A stretch of 5,057 nt of DNA from Gemmatimonadota bacterium (GTDB lineage Bacteria; Gemmatimonadota; Gemmatimonadetes; Longimicrobiales; Gaopeijiaceae), in assembly GCA_015492755.1 (NCBI GenBank), contig WGEM01000609.1, forward strand, positions 1 to 5,057. Reading direction: 5' to 3'. The translations under genes and the position numbers were made by a program. Shown in pieces: positions 1-5,057 of the stretch. Below the pieces are notes generated by a model, which was given only the letters and a program-made list of their open reading frames with translations, was not told the DNA's origin and ran no database searches. Positions within the stretch are counted from its first letter, which is position 1, and every line of letters starts with the position of its first letter.

Positions 1-792
1 GACCTCATGCTCACCATGGGCCGGGCGCTCTACCGCGAGGCGCTCTACGCCGAATGCCGCGACATCTTCGCCAAGGCCGCCGCCGCCCGCCCCGACAGCG
101 CCGACGCCGCGGCATCGCTGGGGTACGCGCTGCACCGGCTGGGAGACGACGTGGGTGCCGGCCGTCAGATCCGGCGGGCGCTGCGCCTCGATCCCGACCT
201 GCACGAGGCCAGAATCTACCTGGGCCACCTCCTTTATGACCGGGGCGACTGGGAAGGCGCGCTGCGGGAGTTCGAGCGCGTCCCGCCCATGGAGCACTGG
301 GATCCGCTGGCGGTGTGGCGCCTCATGGAGCTGAAGCGGGCGCTCTGGCACATCGACAGCGGCGATCCCCGTCTGCGCCCGTGGGAGGAGCGTCTCCGGG
401 AGCTGGAGGAGCTGGACGACCCCATCGACCGGATGCTCTCGGAGATCGAATCGAAGATGCGGGGCGCCGAGCCGGGTGCGTACTTCGACCCCAGCCAGCT
501 GGAGCTCTTCGAGGGCGAGGCCGGAAGCGGACCCACCCATCTCACGGTGCGGCTGGCGGACGGACACCGGATTCACGGAAGCTGGTTCGAAATCGTCCGC
601 CAGATGCGCGATCACGCCGGCTTCTCCCACGAACCGGTGGGGGACTACATGCGGCGACTGGCGGAGCGGTGGCACGAACAGCTCGGGGTGGAGATCCCGT
701 TCTCCGATCCGGAGACCTTCCTGAGGGGGGCCATCGACGCGGGACTCATCCGATACGAATGCGACGACGAGGGAGAGGGTGCGGATGACTGA
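1..792 (+). CDS. TPR-repeat protein with unrecognised C-terminal domain, probably 5'-truncated by the window edge
   Basis: This soluble protein starts with about three tetratricopeptide repeats, a scaffold for protein-protein contacts. Counting from the ATG at position 7, the repeats are roughly residues 3-34, 35-68 and 69-94, with the usual Gly/Ala/Leu spacing and the turn residues ARPD and RLDPD. A charged helical region follows (about 100-155). A C-terminal part (about 178-255) has a beta-hairpin-like stretch, LTVRLADGHRIHGSW, then helices with EIVRQMRD; I do not recognise it. No signal peptide or membrane segment is seen. The frame is open to base 1, and the first TPR helix already begins at the edge with no ribosome site in view, so the true start is probably upstream; ATG 7 and ATG 16 are alternatives. 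The stop overlaps the next gene by 8 bases, which suggests translational coupling. The TPR call is firm, but the function is unknown. Confidence 0.8.
   Translation, partial: DLMLTMGRALYREALYAECRDIFAKAAAARPDSADAAASLGYALHRLGDDVGAGRQIRRALRLDPDLHEARIYLGHLLYDRGDWEGALREFERVPPMEHWDPLAVWRLMELKRALWHIDSGDPRLRPWEERLRELEELDDPIDRMLSEIESKMRGAEPGAYFDPSQLELFEGEAGSGPTHLTVRLADGHRIHGSWFEIVRQMRDHAGFSHEPVGDYMRRLAERWHEQLGVEIPFSDPETFLRGAIDAGLIRYECDDEGEGADD
771..779 (+). promoter_or_regulatory. Ribosome binding site for the double zinc-ribbon gene
   Basis: The purine run GGGAGAGGG ends five bases before the ATG at 785. It lies inside the end of the TPR gene. It favours ATG 785 over the in-frame GTG at 779, which would sit on top of the site. 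Confidence 0.6.
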
Positions 793-1477
793 GCAGGGAG
801 ACGTCCTGGAGCGATTCCACGCCGTCCTGGTGGAGGAGATTCGCGCCAAGCGGCCCGAGTACCTCTTCGAGCCGTTCACCGTGGCGGAGATCTACCAGGA
901 GCTGGTGCCGTACGCGACGCACCGCGACCGCATCGGCGTCGACATGAACGGCGACTACGAGGATGCCCTCCTCCGGCTGCTGGCCGGTGAAGGGGGGTAT
1001 CTCCGCCTGGACTCCGACGCCGCGCTCCGGCGACTCCGGGAAGAAATCGAGCAGGCCAACCCGAACACCGGACTCTACCGGGAGTTCGCGGCGGTGGACG
1101 TGCGCCTCAACCCCGAGGCCATCGAACGGGTGATGGCCGGCGAAGAGGCGGACGACGCCCCGCCGGCCGCCGCCGAGCCGGCGGCCGTCTCCCTTGAGGA
1201 CCTCGCGCCGGCGGCGGAGGACGGGGACGCATCGGCGCCTGCGGGGACCTTCCCACAGGCGGCGGTGGCCGGTGGGCCGGCGGAGGCTCCCGCACCCGCC
1301 ACGGAGGCGCCGGAGGCGTGCCGCTGGTGCCGCGCGCCGCTGCCCCGGCATCCCAACCTCAACTACTGCCCCTTCTGCGGCCAGGACGTGCACGTGGTGC
1401 CGTGCCCGAGCTGCGGCGAAGAGCTGGAGCCGGAGTGGAGGTTCTGCGTGGCCTGCGGCGCCGAGGTGACGCACTGA
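785..1477 (+). CDS. Double zinc-ribbon protein with unknown N-terminal domain
   Basis: This is a 230-residue protein in three parts. Residues 1 to about 115 form a mostly helical, charged domain (it includes EPFTVAEIYQELVPY) that I do not recognise. Residues about 118-178 are an Ala/Pro/Glu-rich, probably disordered linker. Residues 179-225 hold four CxxC knuckles: C179/C182, C195/C198, C207/C210 and C221/C224. This is the spacing of a double zinc ribbon (DZANK/DZR type) that binds two zinc ions. Such ribbons mediate protein or nucleic acid contacts; which applies here cannot be told. There is no signal peptide, so it is cytoplasmic. ATG 785 is chosen because a strong ribosome site sits five bases upstream; GTG 779 is the alternative. 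The gene overlaps the TPR gene by 8 bases (ATGACTGA), so the two are probably made together and may act together. Confidence 0.85.
   Translation: MTEQGDVLERFHAVLVEEIRAKRPEYLFEPFTVAEIYQELVPYATHRDRIGVDMNGDYEDALLRLLAGEGGYLRLDSDAALRRLREEIEQANPNTGLYREFAAVDVRLNPEAIERVMAGEEADDAPPAAAEPAAVSLEDLAPAAEDGDASAPAGTFPQAAVAGGPAEAPAPATEAPEACRWCRAPLPRHPNLNYCPFCGQDVHVVPCPSCGEELEPEWRFCVACGAEVTH
1463..1468 (+). promoter_or_regulatory. Possible ribosome binding site for the cupredoxin-like lipoprotein gene
   Basis: GAGGTG lies five bases before the CTG at 1474, whose bases overlap the TGA stop of the zinc-ribbon gene (CTGA). This resembles the common ATGA coupling arrangement with CTG as the start codon. It is the best-placed ribosome site for this gene, though CTG starts are rare. 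Confidence 0.35.
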
Positions 1478-1941
1478 GGCTTCGCTGGGGCGGGTCGCGG
1501 CGCGTGGGCGTCGCGCTGGGGTTGCTCGGGCTGGCGGCGCTGACAGGCGGGTGCGGCGCCGACGCCGAACTCCGGCCCGACGCGGTGCTGCAGGAAGAGC
1601 TGGGCCTCACCCGCAGAGACCGCGTGCACCGGGTGGTCCTCTCGCGGTCGGAGACGGAAGTCGCCGTCCCGCCGGAAACCCATGTGCGCGAGGGCGACTA
1701 CGTGGCGTTCGTCACCGGCGACGGCTTCATCCACGAGGTGCGCTTCGAGCTGGACAGTCTGGACGCCGACGCCAGAGCCTTCCTGGAAGAGACCGACCAG
1801 GTGGACTCCCCGCCACTGGTGGATCGCGGGAGCCGTTTCGTGGTGGATTTTCACGGAGCGCCTGCAGGCCGCTACCCGTTCCGACTGGAAGGAAACGCCG
1901 CCACCGGACGCGGGGTGGTGATCGTGGGCGAAAAGCCGTAA
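1474..1941 (+). CDS. Cupredoxin-like lipoprotein with degenerate copper site
   Basis: This is a small exported protein of about 155 residues. From CTG 1474 it has an Arg-rich n-region, a hydrophobic core (about 11-23) and a lipobox-like LTGGC with Cys27, so it is predicted to be a lipid-anchored envelope protein. The rest has the pattern of a one-domain cupredoxin beta-sandwich: VREGDYVAFVTGDGFIHEVRF (about 71-91), then LVDRGSRFVVDF, then the late GRYPFRLEGN strand and a final GRGVVIVG strand. In plastocyanins and related proteins the late loop carries Cys, His and Met copper ligands. Here the matching places are Leu138, Asn141 and probably Arg146; only His87 of the first ligand site remains. 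Type 1 copper binding is therefore unlikely. Other possible starts are GTG 1435 (longer n-region) and GTG 1504 (which loses most of the n-region). The gene overlaps or abuts the zinc-ribbon gene. The fold call rests on pattern only. Confidence 0.7.
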   Translation: MRLRWGGSRRVGVALGLLGLAALTGGCGADAELRPDAVLQEELGLTRRDRVHRVVLSRSETEVAVPPETHVREGDYVAFVTGDGFIHEVRFELDSLDADARAFLEETDQVDSPPLVDRGSRFVVDFHGAPAGRYPFRLEGNAATGRGVVIVGEKP

Positions 1942-1953
1942 TCTGGGCGCGCC

Positions 1954-1996
1954 CGCCGGTGACGATCACCGGCGCCCCGCCGCGCGTTGCGCGGCG
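1954..1996 (+). terminator. Two adjacent GC-rich hairpins, possible terminator or leader structure
   Basis: In the 76-base gap before leuB there are two perfect inverted repeats. The first has 9-base arms, CGCCGGTGA (1954-1962) and TCACCGGCG (1966-1974), around a CGA loop. The second has 8-base arms at 1978-1985 and 1989-1996 around GTT. Neither is followed by a T-run, so a classic intrinsic terminator is not shown. They could end the upstream three-gene unit, protect mRNA, or act in the leuB leader. No leucine-rich leader peptide is visible, so classic leucine attenuation is not supported. No convincing promoter was found in this gap. Confidence 0.35.
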
Positions 1997-2017
1997 CTCT
2001 CCAACCCACCATGCACC

Positions 2018-3103
2018 ATGCCCAGAATCGCGCTCATTCCCGGTGACGGTATCGGCGTCGAGGTTGTGCGTGAGGCCCGCCGGGTTCTGGAGGCGGTGGT
2101 GGAAGGCGCAGCGTTGCCGCTGGAGCTCACGGAGTGGGATCTGGGGGCCGAGCGGTACCTGCGCGACGGCGTCACCATTACCGAGGAGGAGTTCCGCGCC
2201 CTCTCCGAGGACCACGACGCGGTGCTCCTGGGCGCTCTGGGTGATCCCCGTGTGCCGGGCAACGAGCACGCCAAGGACATCCTCCTAGGGATGCGCTTCC
2301 GCCTGGACCTGTACGTCAACTACCGCCCGTGCGTCCTCCTCGACCCGGAGCTCTGCCCGCTGCGGCGGGAGGTGGGCGAGCTGAGTATCGAGATCTTCCG
2401 CGAGAACACCGAGGGCGCCTACGCCGGTCTGGGCGGCTCGTTCAAGACCGGGACGCCAGGGGAGGTGGCCATCGAGGAGGACCTGAACACCCGCCTCGGT
2501 GTGGAGCGGATCATTCGCGCCGCCTTCGAGCACGCCCGCGCGAAGGGGCGGGGCCGGGTGACGCTGGTGGACAAGGCGAACGTGCAGCGCTTTGCGGGCG
2601 GTCTCTACCGGCGGGTGTTCAACGAGGTGGGTGAGGACTATCCGGAGGTTGCGCGCGATCGTATGTATGTGGACGCGATGGCCATGGATCTGGTACGGCG
2701 CCCGGAGCGCTACGAGGTCCTGGTGGCGAACAACCTGTTCGGCGACATCGTGAGTGATCTTGCCGCCGTGGTGACGGGTGGCCTGGGCCTGGCGCCCTCG
2801 GCCAACGTCCACCCAGGTCGGTTCGCGCTCTTCGAGCCGGTTCACGGCTCGGCGCCGGACATCGCGGGGCAGGGCATCGCCAACCCAGTCGGGGCCATCC
2901 GCTGCGTGTCGTTGCTGTTGAACCACTTCGGGTACCCGGAGGAGGCGGCGAAGGTGGAGGAGGCGGTGCGCGCGTCCATCCGGGAGCGCGTCACCACGCC
3001 GGATCTGGGGGGGAGTGCGGGCACCGAGGATGTGGGACGCTGGATCACCGAGCGGGTCGCGCAGAAACGCGGCGCCGTCTCACAGCCGCCCACGGGGGCG
3101 TAG
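2018..3103 (+). CDS. leuB: 3-isopropylmalate dehydrogenase-like NAD-dependent enzyme (isocitrate/isopropylmalate dehydrogenase family)
   Basis: LeuB oxidises and decarboxylates 3-isopropylmalate to 2-oxoisocaproate in cytoplasmic leucine synthesis, using NAD+ and a divalent metal. The protein has 361 residues, normal for the family. Visible family features are GDGIG (9-13); substrate-binding Arg93, Arg103 and Arg128; catalytic Tyr135 and Lys186; metal-binding Asp219, Asp243 and Asp247; and the cofactor loop HGSAPDIAGQGIANP (276-290). Asp281 in that loop is the NAD-type residue, where NADP enzymes carry Lys/Tyr. Leu89-Leu90 in the substrate loop match the leucines that hold the isopropyl group in LeuB. 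The FRENTEGAY stretch and the GDPRVPG loop are closer to the actinobacterial LeuB style or to isocitrate/tartrate relatives than to E. coli LeuB, so a related 2-hydroxyacid substrate cannot be excluded. ATG 2018 lies right before the first strand; no good ribosome site is seen. An ATG at 2011 is out of frame. No other leu gene lies in the window. Confidence 0.85.
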   Translation: MPRIALIPGDGIGVEVVREARRVLEAVVEGAALPLELTEWDLGAERYLRDGVTITEEEFRALSEDHDAVLLGALGDPRVPGNEHAKDILLGMRFRLDLYVNYRPCVLLDPELCPLRREVGELSIEIFRENTEGAYAGLGGSFKTGTPGEVAIEEDLNTRLGVERIIRAAFEHARAKGRGRVTLVDKANVQRFAGGLYRRVFNEVGEDYPEVARDRMYVDAMAMDLVRRPERYEVLVANNLFGDIVSDLAAVVTGGLGLAPSANVHPGRFALFEPVHGSAPDIAGQGIANPVGAIRCVSLLLNHFGYPEEAAKVEEAVRASIRERVTTPDLGGSAGTEDVGRWITERVAQKRGAVSQPPTGA

Positions 3104-3107
3104 CAAT

Positions 3108-3114
3108 GGAAGGG
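3108..3114 (+). promoter_or_regulatory. Ribosome binding site deciding the start of the MshEN gene
   Basis: GGAAGGG is followed by a six-base A-rich spacer and ATG 3121. This favours ATG 3121 over the in-frame ATG at 3106, which lies just upstream of the site and would add only MEGKK. Confidence 0.6.
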
Positions 3115-3120
3115 AAAAAG

Positions 3121-4383
3121 ATGGCTGAACGTCGCACCATCGGTCAGATCCTGGTGAGCCTGGGGCGTATCACCGAGGAGGACTGCGCCAAGGCGCTGGA
3201 GTACCAGCGGGACCACGGCGGCTACTTCGGCGAGGCGCTGGTGGCATGCGGATTCGTCACCCCCGAGGAGCTGGAGTGGGGACTCGCCTCGCAGTTCGAT
3301 CTCCCGTACGTCTTCCCGGAGGCAGAGTCCATCGACCCGGAGGCGGCGGCGCTGGTGACGCCGGAGTGGGCGCTGGCGCACCTCACGCTCCCCATCATGA
3401 AGGTGGACAACGCGCTCACCGTGGTGGTGGAGTCGCCCATGAAGACCAGCGCGGTGGACGAGCTGGCGGCGCGCACCGACATGGAGATTCAGCTGGCGCT
3501 GGCGCCCGCCGCCAAGATCCGCGAACTCATCCGCGAAGTCTTTGCCCGCGGGTCCGCCGCCGAGGAGGCGCAGCGTCCCACGCCCATCGGCTTGCACGAC
3601 GCGGTGGGACTGGCCATCGAGGCGGGCTCGGGCCGTTTCGGGATCTCCACCCGAGGACACCGCTCCTGGTTCTGGTGGGACGACGGCGGCACCATCCGTC
3701 GTCGTCCGCTGGAGCCCCTCTGGGAGCAGGAGATGTCGCAGCTCTTCACACCGCCCCCCATGGAGCAGGTGGAAGGGAAGATCCGCGCAGACTGGGAGGG
3801 GGAGCTCACCCGCGCAGGCATCGTCACGCCGGTGGAGGTGAAGTACCTCTCCGACGAGTCGGGCCACGAGTTCCTCTTTCGCCCCACGCGGGAGCGCCCC
3901 GTCCTCACCGACCGGTTCCCGCCGCCCAGCCCCGGCGTGATGTCGGAGATCCGACTCCTGGCCCGCTCCGGCTCCGCCCGCTTCGTGGTGACGGCGGAGC
4001 CCGAGGCGTTCGGGCACGAGATCCTGCCCCACCTGCCGGCGCTCCTGCTGGACCCCTCCTGGCGCAGCATCTACATCAACGCCGAAGAGCAGGCGGCGGC
4101 GGACGAGGCGTTCAGTCTCAAGATGCCCAAGGACCCCAAGAAGTGGGCGTCGGAGCTGGAGACGCTGCGGGCGTTCCACTTCGACGTGGTGACGGTGGAT
4201 CTCACCGGAAACCAGGAGGACTGGGCCAGCAGCGCGCTGGACGTGGCTTCGGTGGCGTTCCTGCTCTGGCCCAACCACGCCGACCGGCGCCCGGCGTACG
4301 ACGCGGGGATCCGGTGGGAGCTGCACATCAAGAAGGAGGAGGGCGGGCACCTGGACTGGGCGCTCGAGCCCCTGCACATCTGA
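3121..4383 (+). CDS. MshEN (GspE/PilB N-terminal) domain protein with degenerate, probably inactive secretion-ATPase region
   Basis: This cytoplasmic protein of 420 residues has an N-terminal MshEN/T2SSE_N domain (about 4-140). In this domain family two tandem 24-residue motifs bind c-di-GMP; here they lie at 6-29 and 35-58, with the Gly, Leu/Val and final Gln (Q29, Q58) positions kept but without Arg at the first position. The remainder has no Walker A or Walker B, yet follows the order of a PilB/GspE ATPase. Residues 160-190 resemble the SDIH/RIDG region (LAIEAG, then SWFWWDDGG). VVTAEPEAFGHE (289-300) sits where VTGPTGSGKST is expected. SIYINAEE (316-323) matches the ITIEDP strand, and FDVVTVDLTG (354-363) matches PDVIxVGEMRD. 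The last 60 residues do not show the family's usual ending, and the protein is shorter than PilB (about 560). The frame is intact, so it is not an obvious pseudogene. It starts 17 bases after leuB and precedes pilT. A role as a non-catalytic partner or regulator of pilus motors is inferred. Confidence 0.78.
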   Translation: MAERRTIGQILVSLGRITEEDCAKALEYQRDHGGYFGEALVACGFVTPEELEWGLASQFDLPYVFPEAESIDPEAAALVTPEWALAHLTLPIMKVDNALTVVVESPMKTSAVDELAARTDMEIQLALAPAAKIRELIREVFARGSAAEEAQRPTPIGLHDAVGLAIEAGSGRFGISTRGHRSWFWWDDGGTIRRRPLEPLWEQEMSQLFTPPPMEQVEGKIRADWEGELTRAGIVTPVEVKYLSDESGHEFLFRPTRERPVLTDRFPPPSPGVMSEIRLLARSGSARFVVTAEPEAFGHEILPHLPALLLDPSWRSIYINAEEQAAADEAFSLKMPKDPKKWASELETLRAFHFDVVTVDLTGNQEDWASSALDVASVAFLLWPNHADRRPAYDAGIRWELHIKKEEGGHLDWALEPLHI

Positions 4384-4432
4384 GCGCCCGGTGCTCATAC
4401 GCATTTCCTGAGGCCAACGGAGACATCGCGTC

Positions 4433-5057
4433 ATGCCCCAGATCGATCAATTCCTCAAGGTTCTCGTCGACCAGAAAGGCTCCGACCTGCACCTCACCGT
4501 GGGCGCGCCGCCCATCATGCGGGTGCACGGTCACATGCAGCGCCTCAAGTTCCGCGAGCTCACCAACAAGGACATGGAGTCGCTCATCTACGAGATCATG
4601 GAGGAAGAGTGGCGGATGCGCTTCCTCGACAATCTCGACTACGACTTCGCCTATGAGATTCCCGGGCTGGCGCGCTTTCGCGTGAACGTCTTCTGGCAGC
4701 GGAAGGGACTGGGCGCGGTGATGCGGACGATTCCGTCGAAGATCCTCACCGCCGACGAGCTGGGACTCCCTGACGCCATCCGGAAGTTCTGCATGCTCAC
4801 CAAAGGTCTGGTGCTGGTGACGGGGCCCACGGGATCGGGGAAGAGCACGACGCTGGCGGCGATGGTGGACCTCATCAACGAGACCCGCGCCGACCACATC
4901 CTCACCATCGAGGACCCCATCGAGTTCACCCATCCCAACAAGAAGTGTCTCGTGAACCAGCGGGAGGTCTCCACCAACACGAAGAGCTTTGCCAACGCCC
5001 TGAAGGCGGCGCTGCGCGAGGATCCCGACGTCATCCTGGTGGGGGAGATGCGTGACC
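4433..5057 (+). CDS. pilT: Type IV pilus retraction ATPase PilT (3' end beyond the window)
   Basis: PilT is the hexameric cytoplasmic ATPase that depolymerises type IV pili and so drives twitching motility. The window holds the first 208 codons of a family usually about 345-375 residues long. The N-terminal PAS-like domain is seen in the opening FLKVLVDQKGSDLHLTVGAP (residues 7-26) and the following PIMRVHG. RFRVNVFWQRKGLGAVMR (about 82-99) matches the conserved arginine-bearing strand. Walker A GPTGSGKS is at 131-138, the Asp box TIEDPIEF at 158-165, and Walker B DPDVILVGEMRD at 197-208, where the window stops. The His box and the AIRNLIRE-type C-terminal motif lie outside. All visible catalytic residues (Lys137, Glu160, Glu205) are present, so it should be active. 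PilB is unlikely because there is no N-terminal MshEN domain and the protein opens like PilT. The ATG has a weak GGAG (4419-4422) ten bases upstream. It lies 49 bases after the MshEN gene, probably in the same operon. Confidence 0.93.
   Translation, partial: MPQIDQFLKVLVDQKGSDLHLTVGAPPIMRVHGHMQRLKFRELTNKDMESLIYEIMEEEWRMRFLDNLDYDFAYEIPGLARFRVNVFWQRKGLGAVMRTIPSKILTADELGLPDAIRKFCMLTKGLVLVTGPTGSGKSTTLAAMVDLINETRADHILTIEDPIEFTHPNKKCLVNQREVSTNTKSFANALKAALREDPDVILVGEMRD

Noticed and set aside
1160..1184. Inverted repeat CCGCCGGC / GCCGGCGG inside the zinc-ribbon gene
   Set aside because: It falls in the Ala/Pro-rich linker, where GCC/GCG/CCG codons make such pairings by chance.
746..1474. 242-codon open frame on the - strand
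   Set aside because: It is the mirror of the zinc-ribbon gene, whose four CxxC pairs show which strand is coding.
1942..2017. Promoter for leuB in the intergenic gap
   Set aside because: No convincing -35/-10 pair was found; the gap is mostly taken up by the two hairpins.
3121..4383. Reading the MshEN gene as a pseudogene of pilB
   Set aside because: There is no frameshift or internal stop, codon use matches the neighbours, and a strong ribosome site precedes it. Loss of the ATPase motifs without other decay points to a retained protein.
4381..4397. Small hairpin TGAGC / GCTCA at the end of the MshEN gene
   Set aside because: The stem is short, includes a G-T pair to extend, overlaps the stop codon, and has no T-run. 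It is too weak to call a terminator.
2842..4434. 530-codon open frame on the - strand
   Set aside because: It lies antisense to the end of leuB and the whole MshEN gene, which both have clear family features. Its translation is Arg/His/Leu-rich low-complexity sequence typical of GC-rich antisense frames.
3246..4685. 479-codon open frame on the + strand in another phase
   Set aside because: It overlaps both the MshEN gene and the start of pilT. The translation is dominated by Gly/Arg/Pro/His with no motif, a GC-driven shadow.

Overview
The window is a dense, high-GC bacterial chromosomal segment in which every gene lies on the + strand. Codon use strongly favours G/C in third positions, and gaps between genes are short. 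A high-GC, type IV pilus-bearing bacterium fits. The gene style (TPR and zinc-ribbon proteins of unknown role beside a GspE-N/PilT pair) reminds me of Gemmatimonadota or Myxococcota-like lineages, but no marker gene here settles the phylum, so this is only an inference.

Layout. Positions 1-792 hold the 3' part (or all) of a TPR protein with an unrecognised C-terminal domain. It overlaps by 8 bases a 230-residue protein (785-1477) with an N-terminal unknown domain, an Ala/Pro-rich linker and a C-terminal double zinc ribbon. That gene in turn is followed, with overlap, by a small cupredoxin-like lipoprotein (about 1474-1941) whose copper ligands appear to be mostly lost. These three look translationally coupled. 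A 76-base gap with two back-to-back GC-rich hairpins (1954-1996) separates them from an isopropylmalate dehydrogenase-like gene (leuB, 2018-3103). Next come a protein with a MshEN/GspE-N domain (3121-4383) and the 5' part of pilT (4433 to beyond the window end), the type IV pilus retraction ATPase.

The most interesting item is the MshEN protein. Its C-terminal part can be laid collinearly on the PilB/GspE ATPase fold, and on the neighbouring PilT, through the strands around Walker A, the Asp box and Walker B. The Walker A lysine and the Walker B glutamate are absent. It therefore reads as an intact but catalytically dead paralogue of a pilus/secretion ATPase, encoded directly upstream of an apparently active PilT. 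It also carries a tandem pair of c-di-GMP-binding-type motifs that lack the leading arginines in register. A role as a regulatory or scaffold partner of the pilus motor is an inference.

No RNA genes, CRISPR arrays, insertion sequences or integration sites were seen. The long antisense and out-of-frame open frames are shadows caused by high GC.
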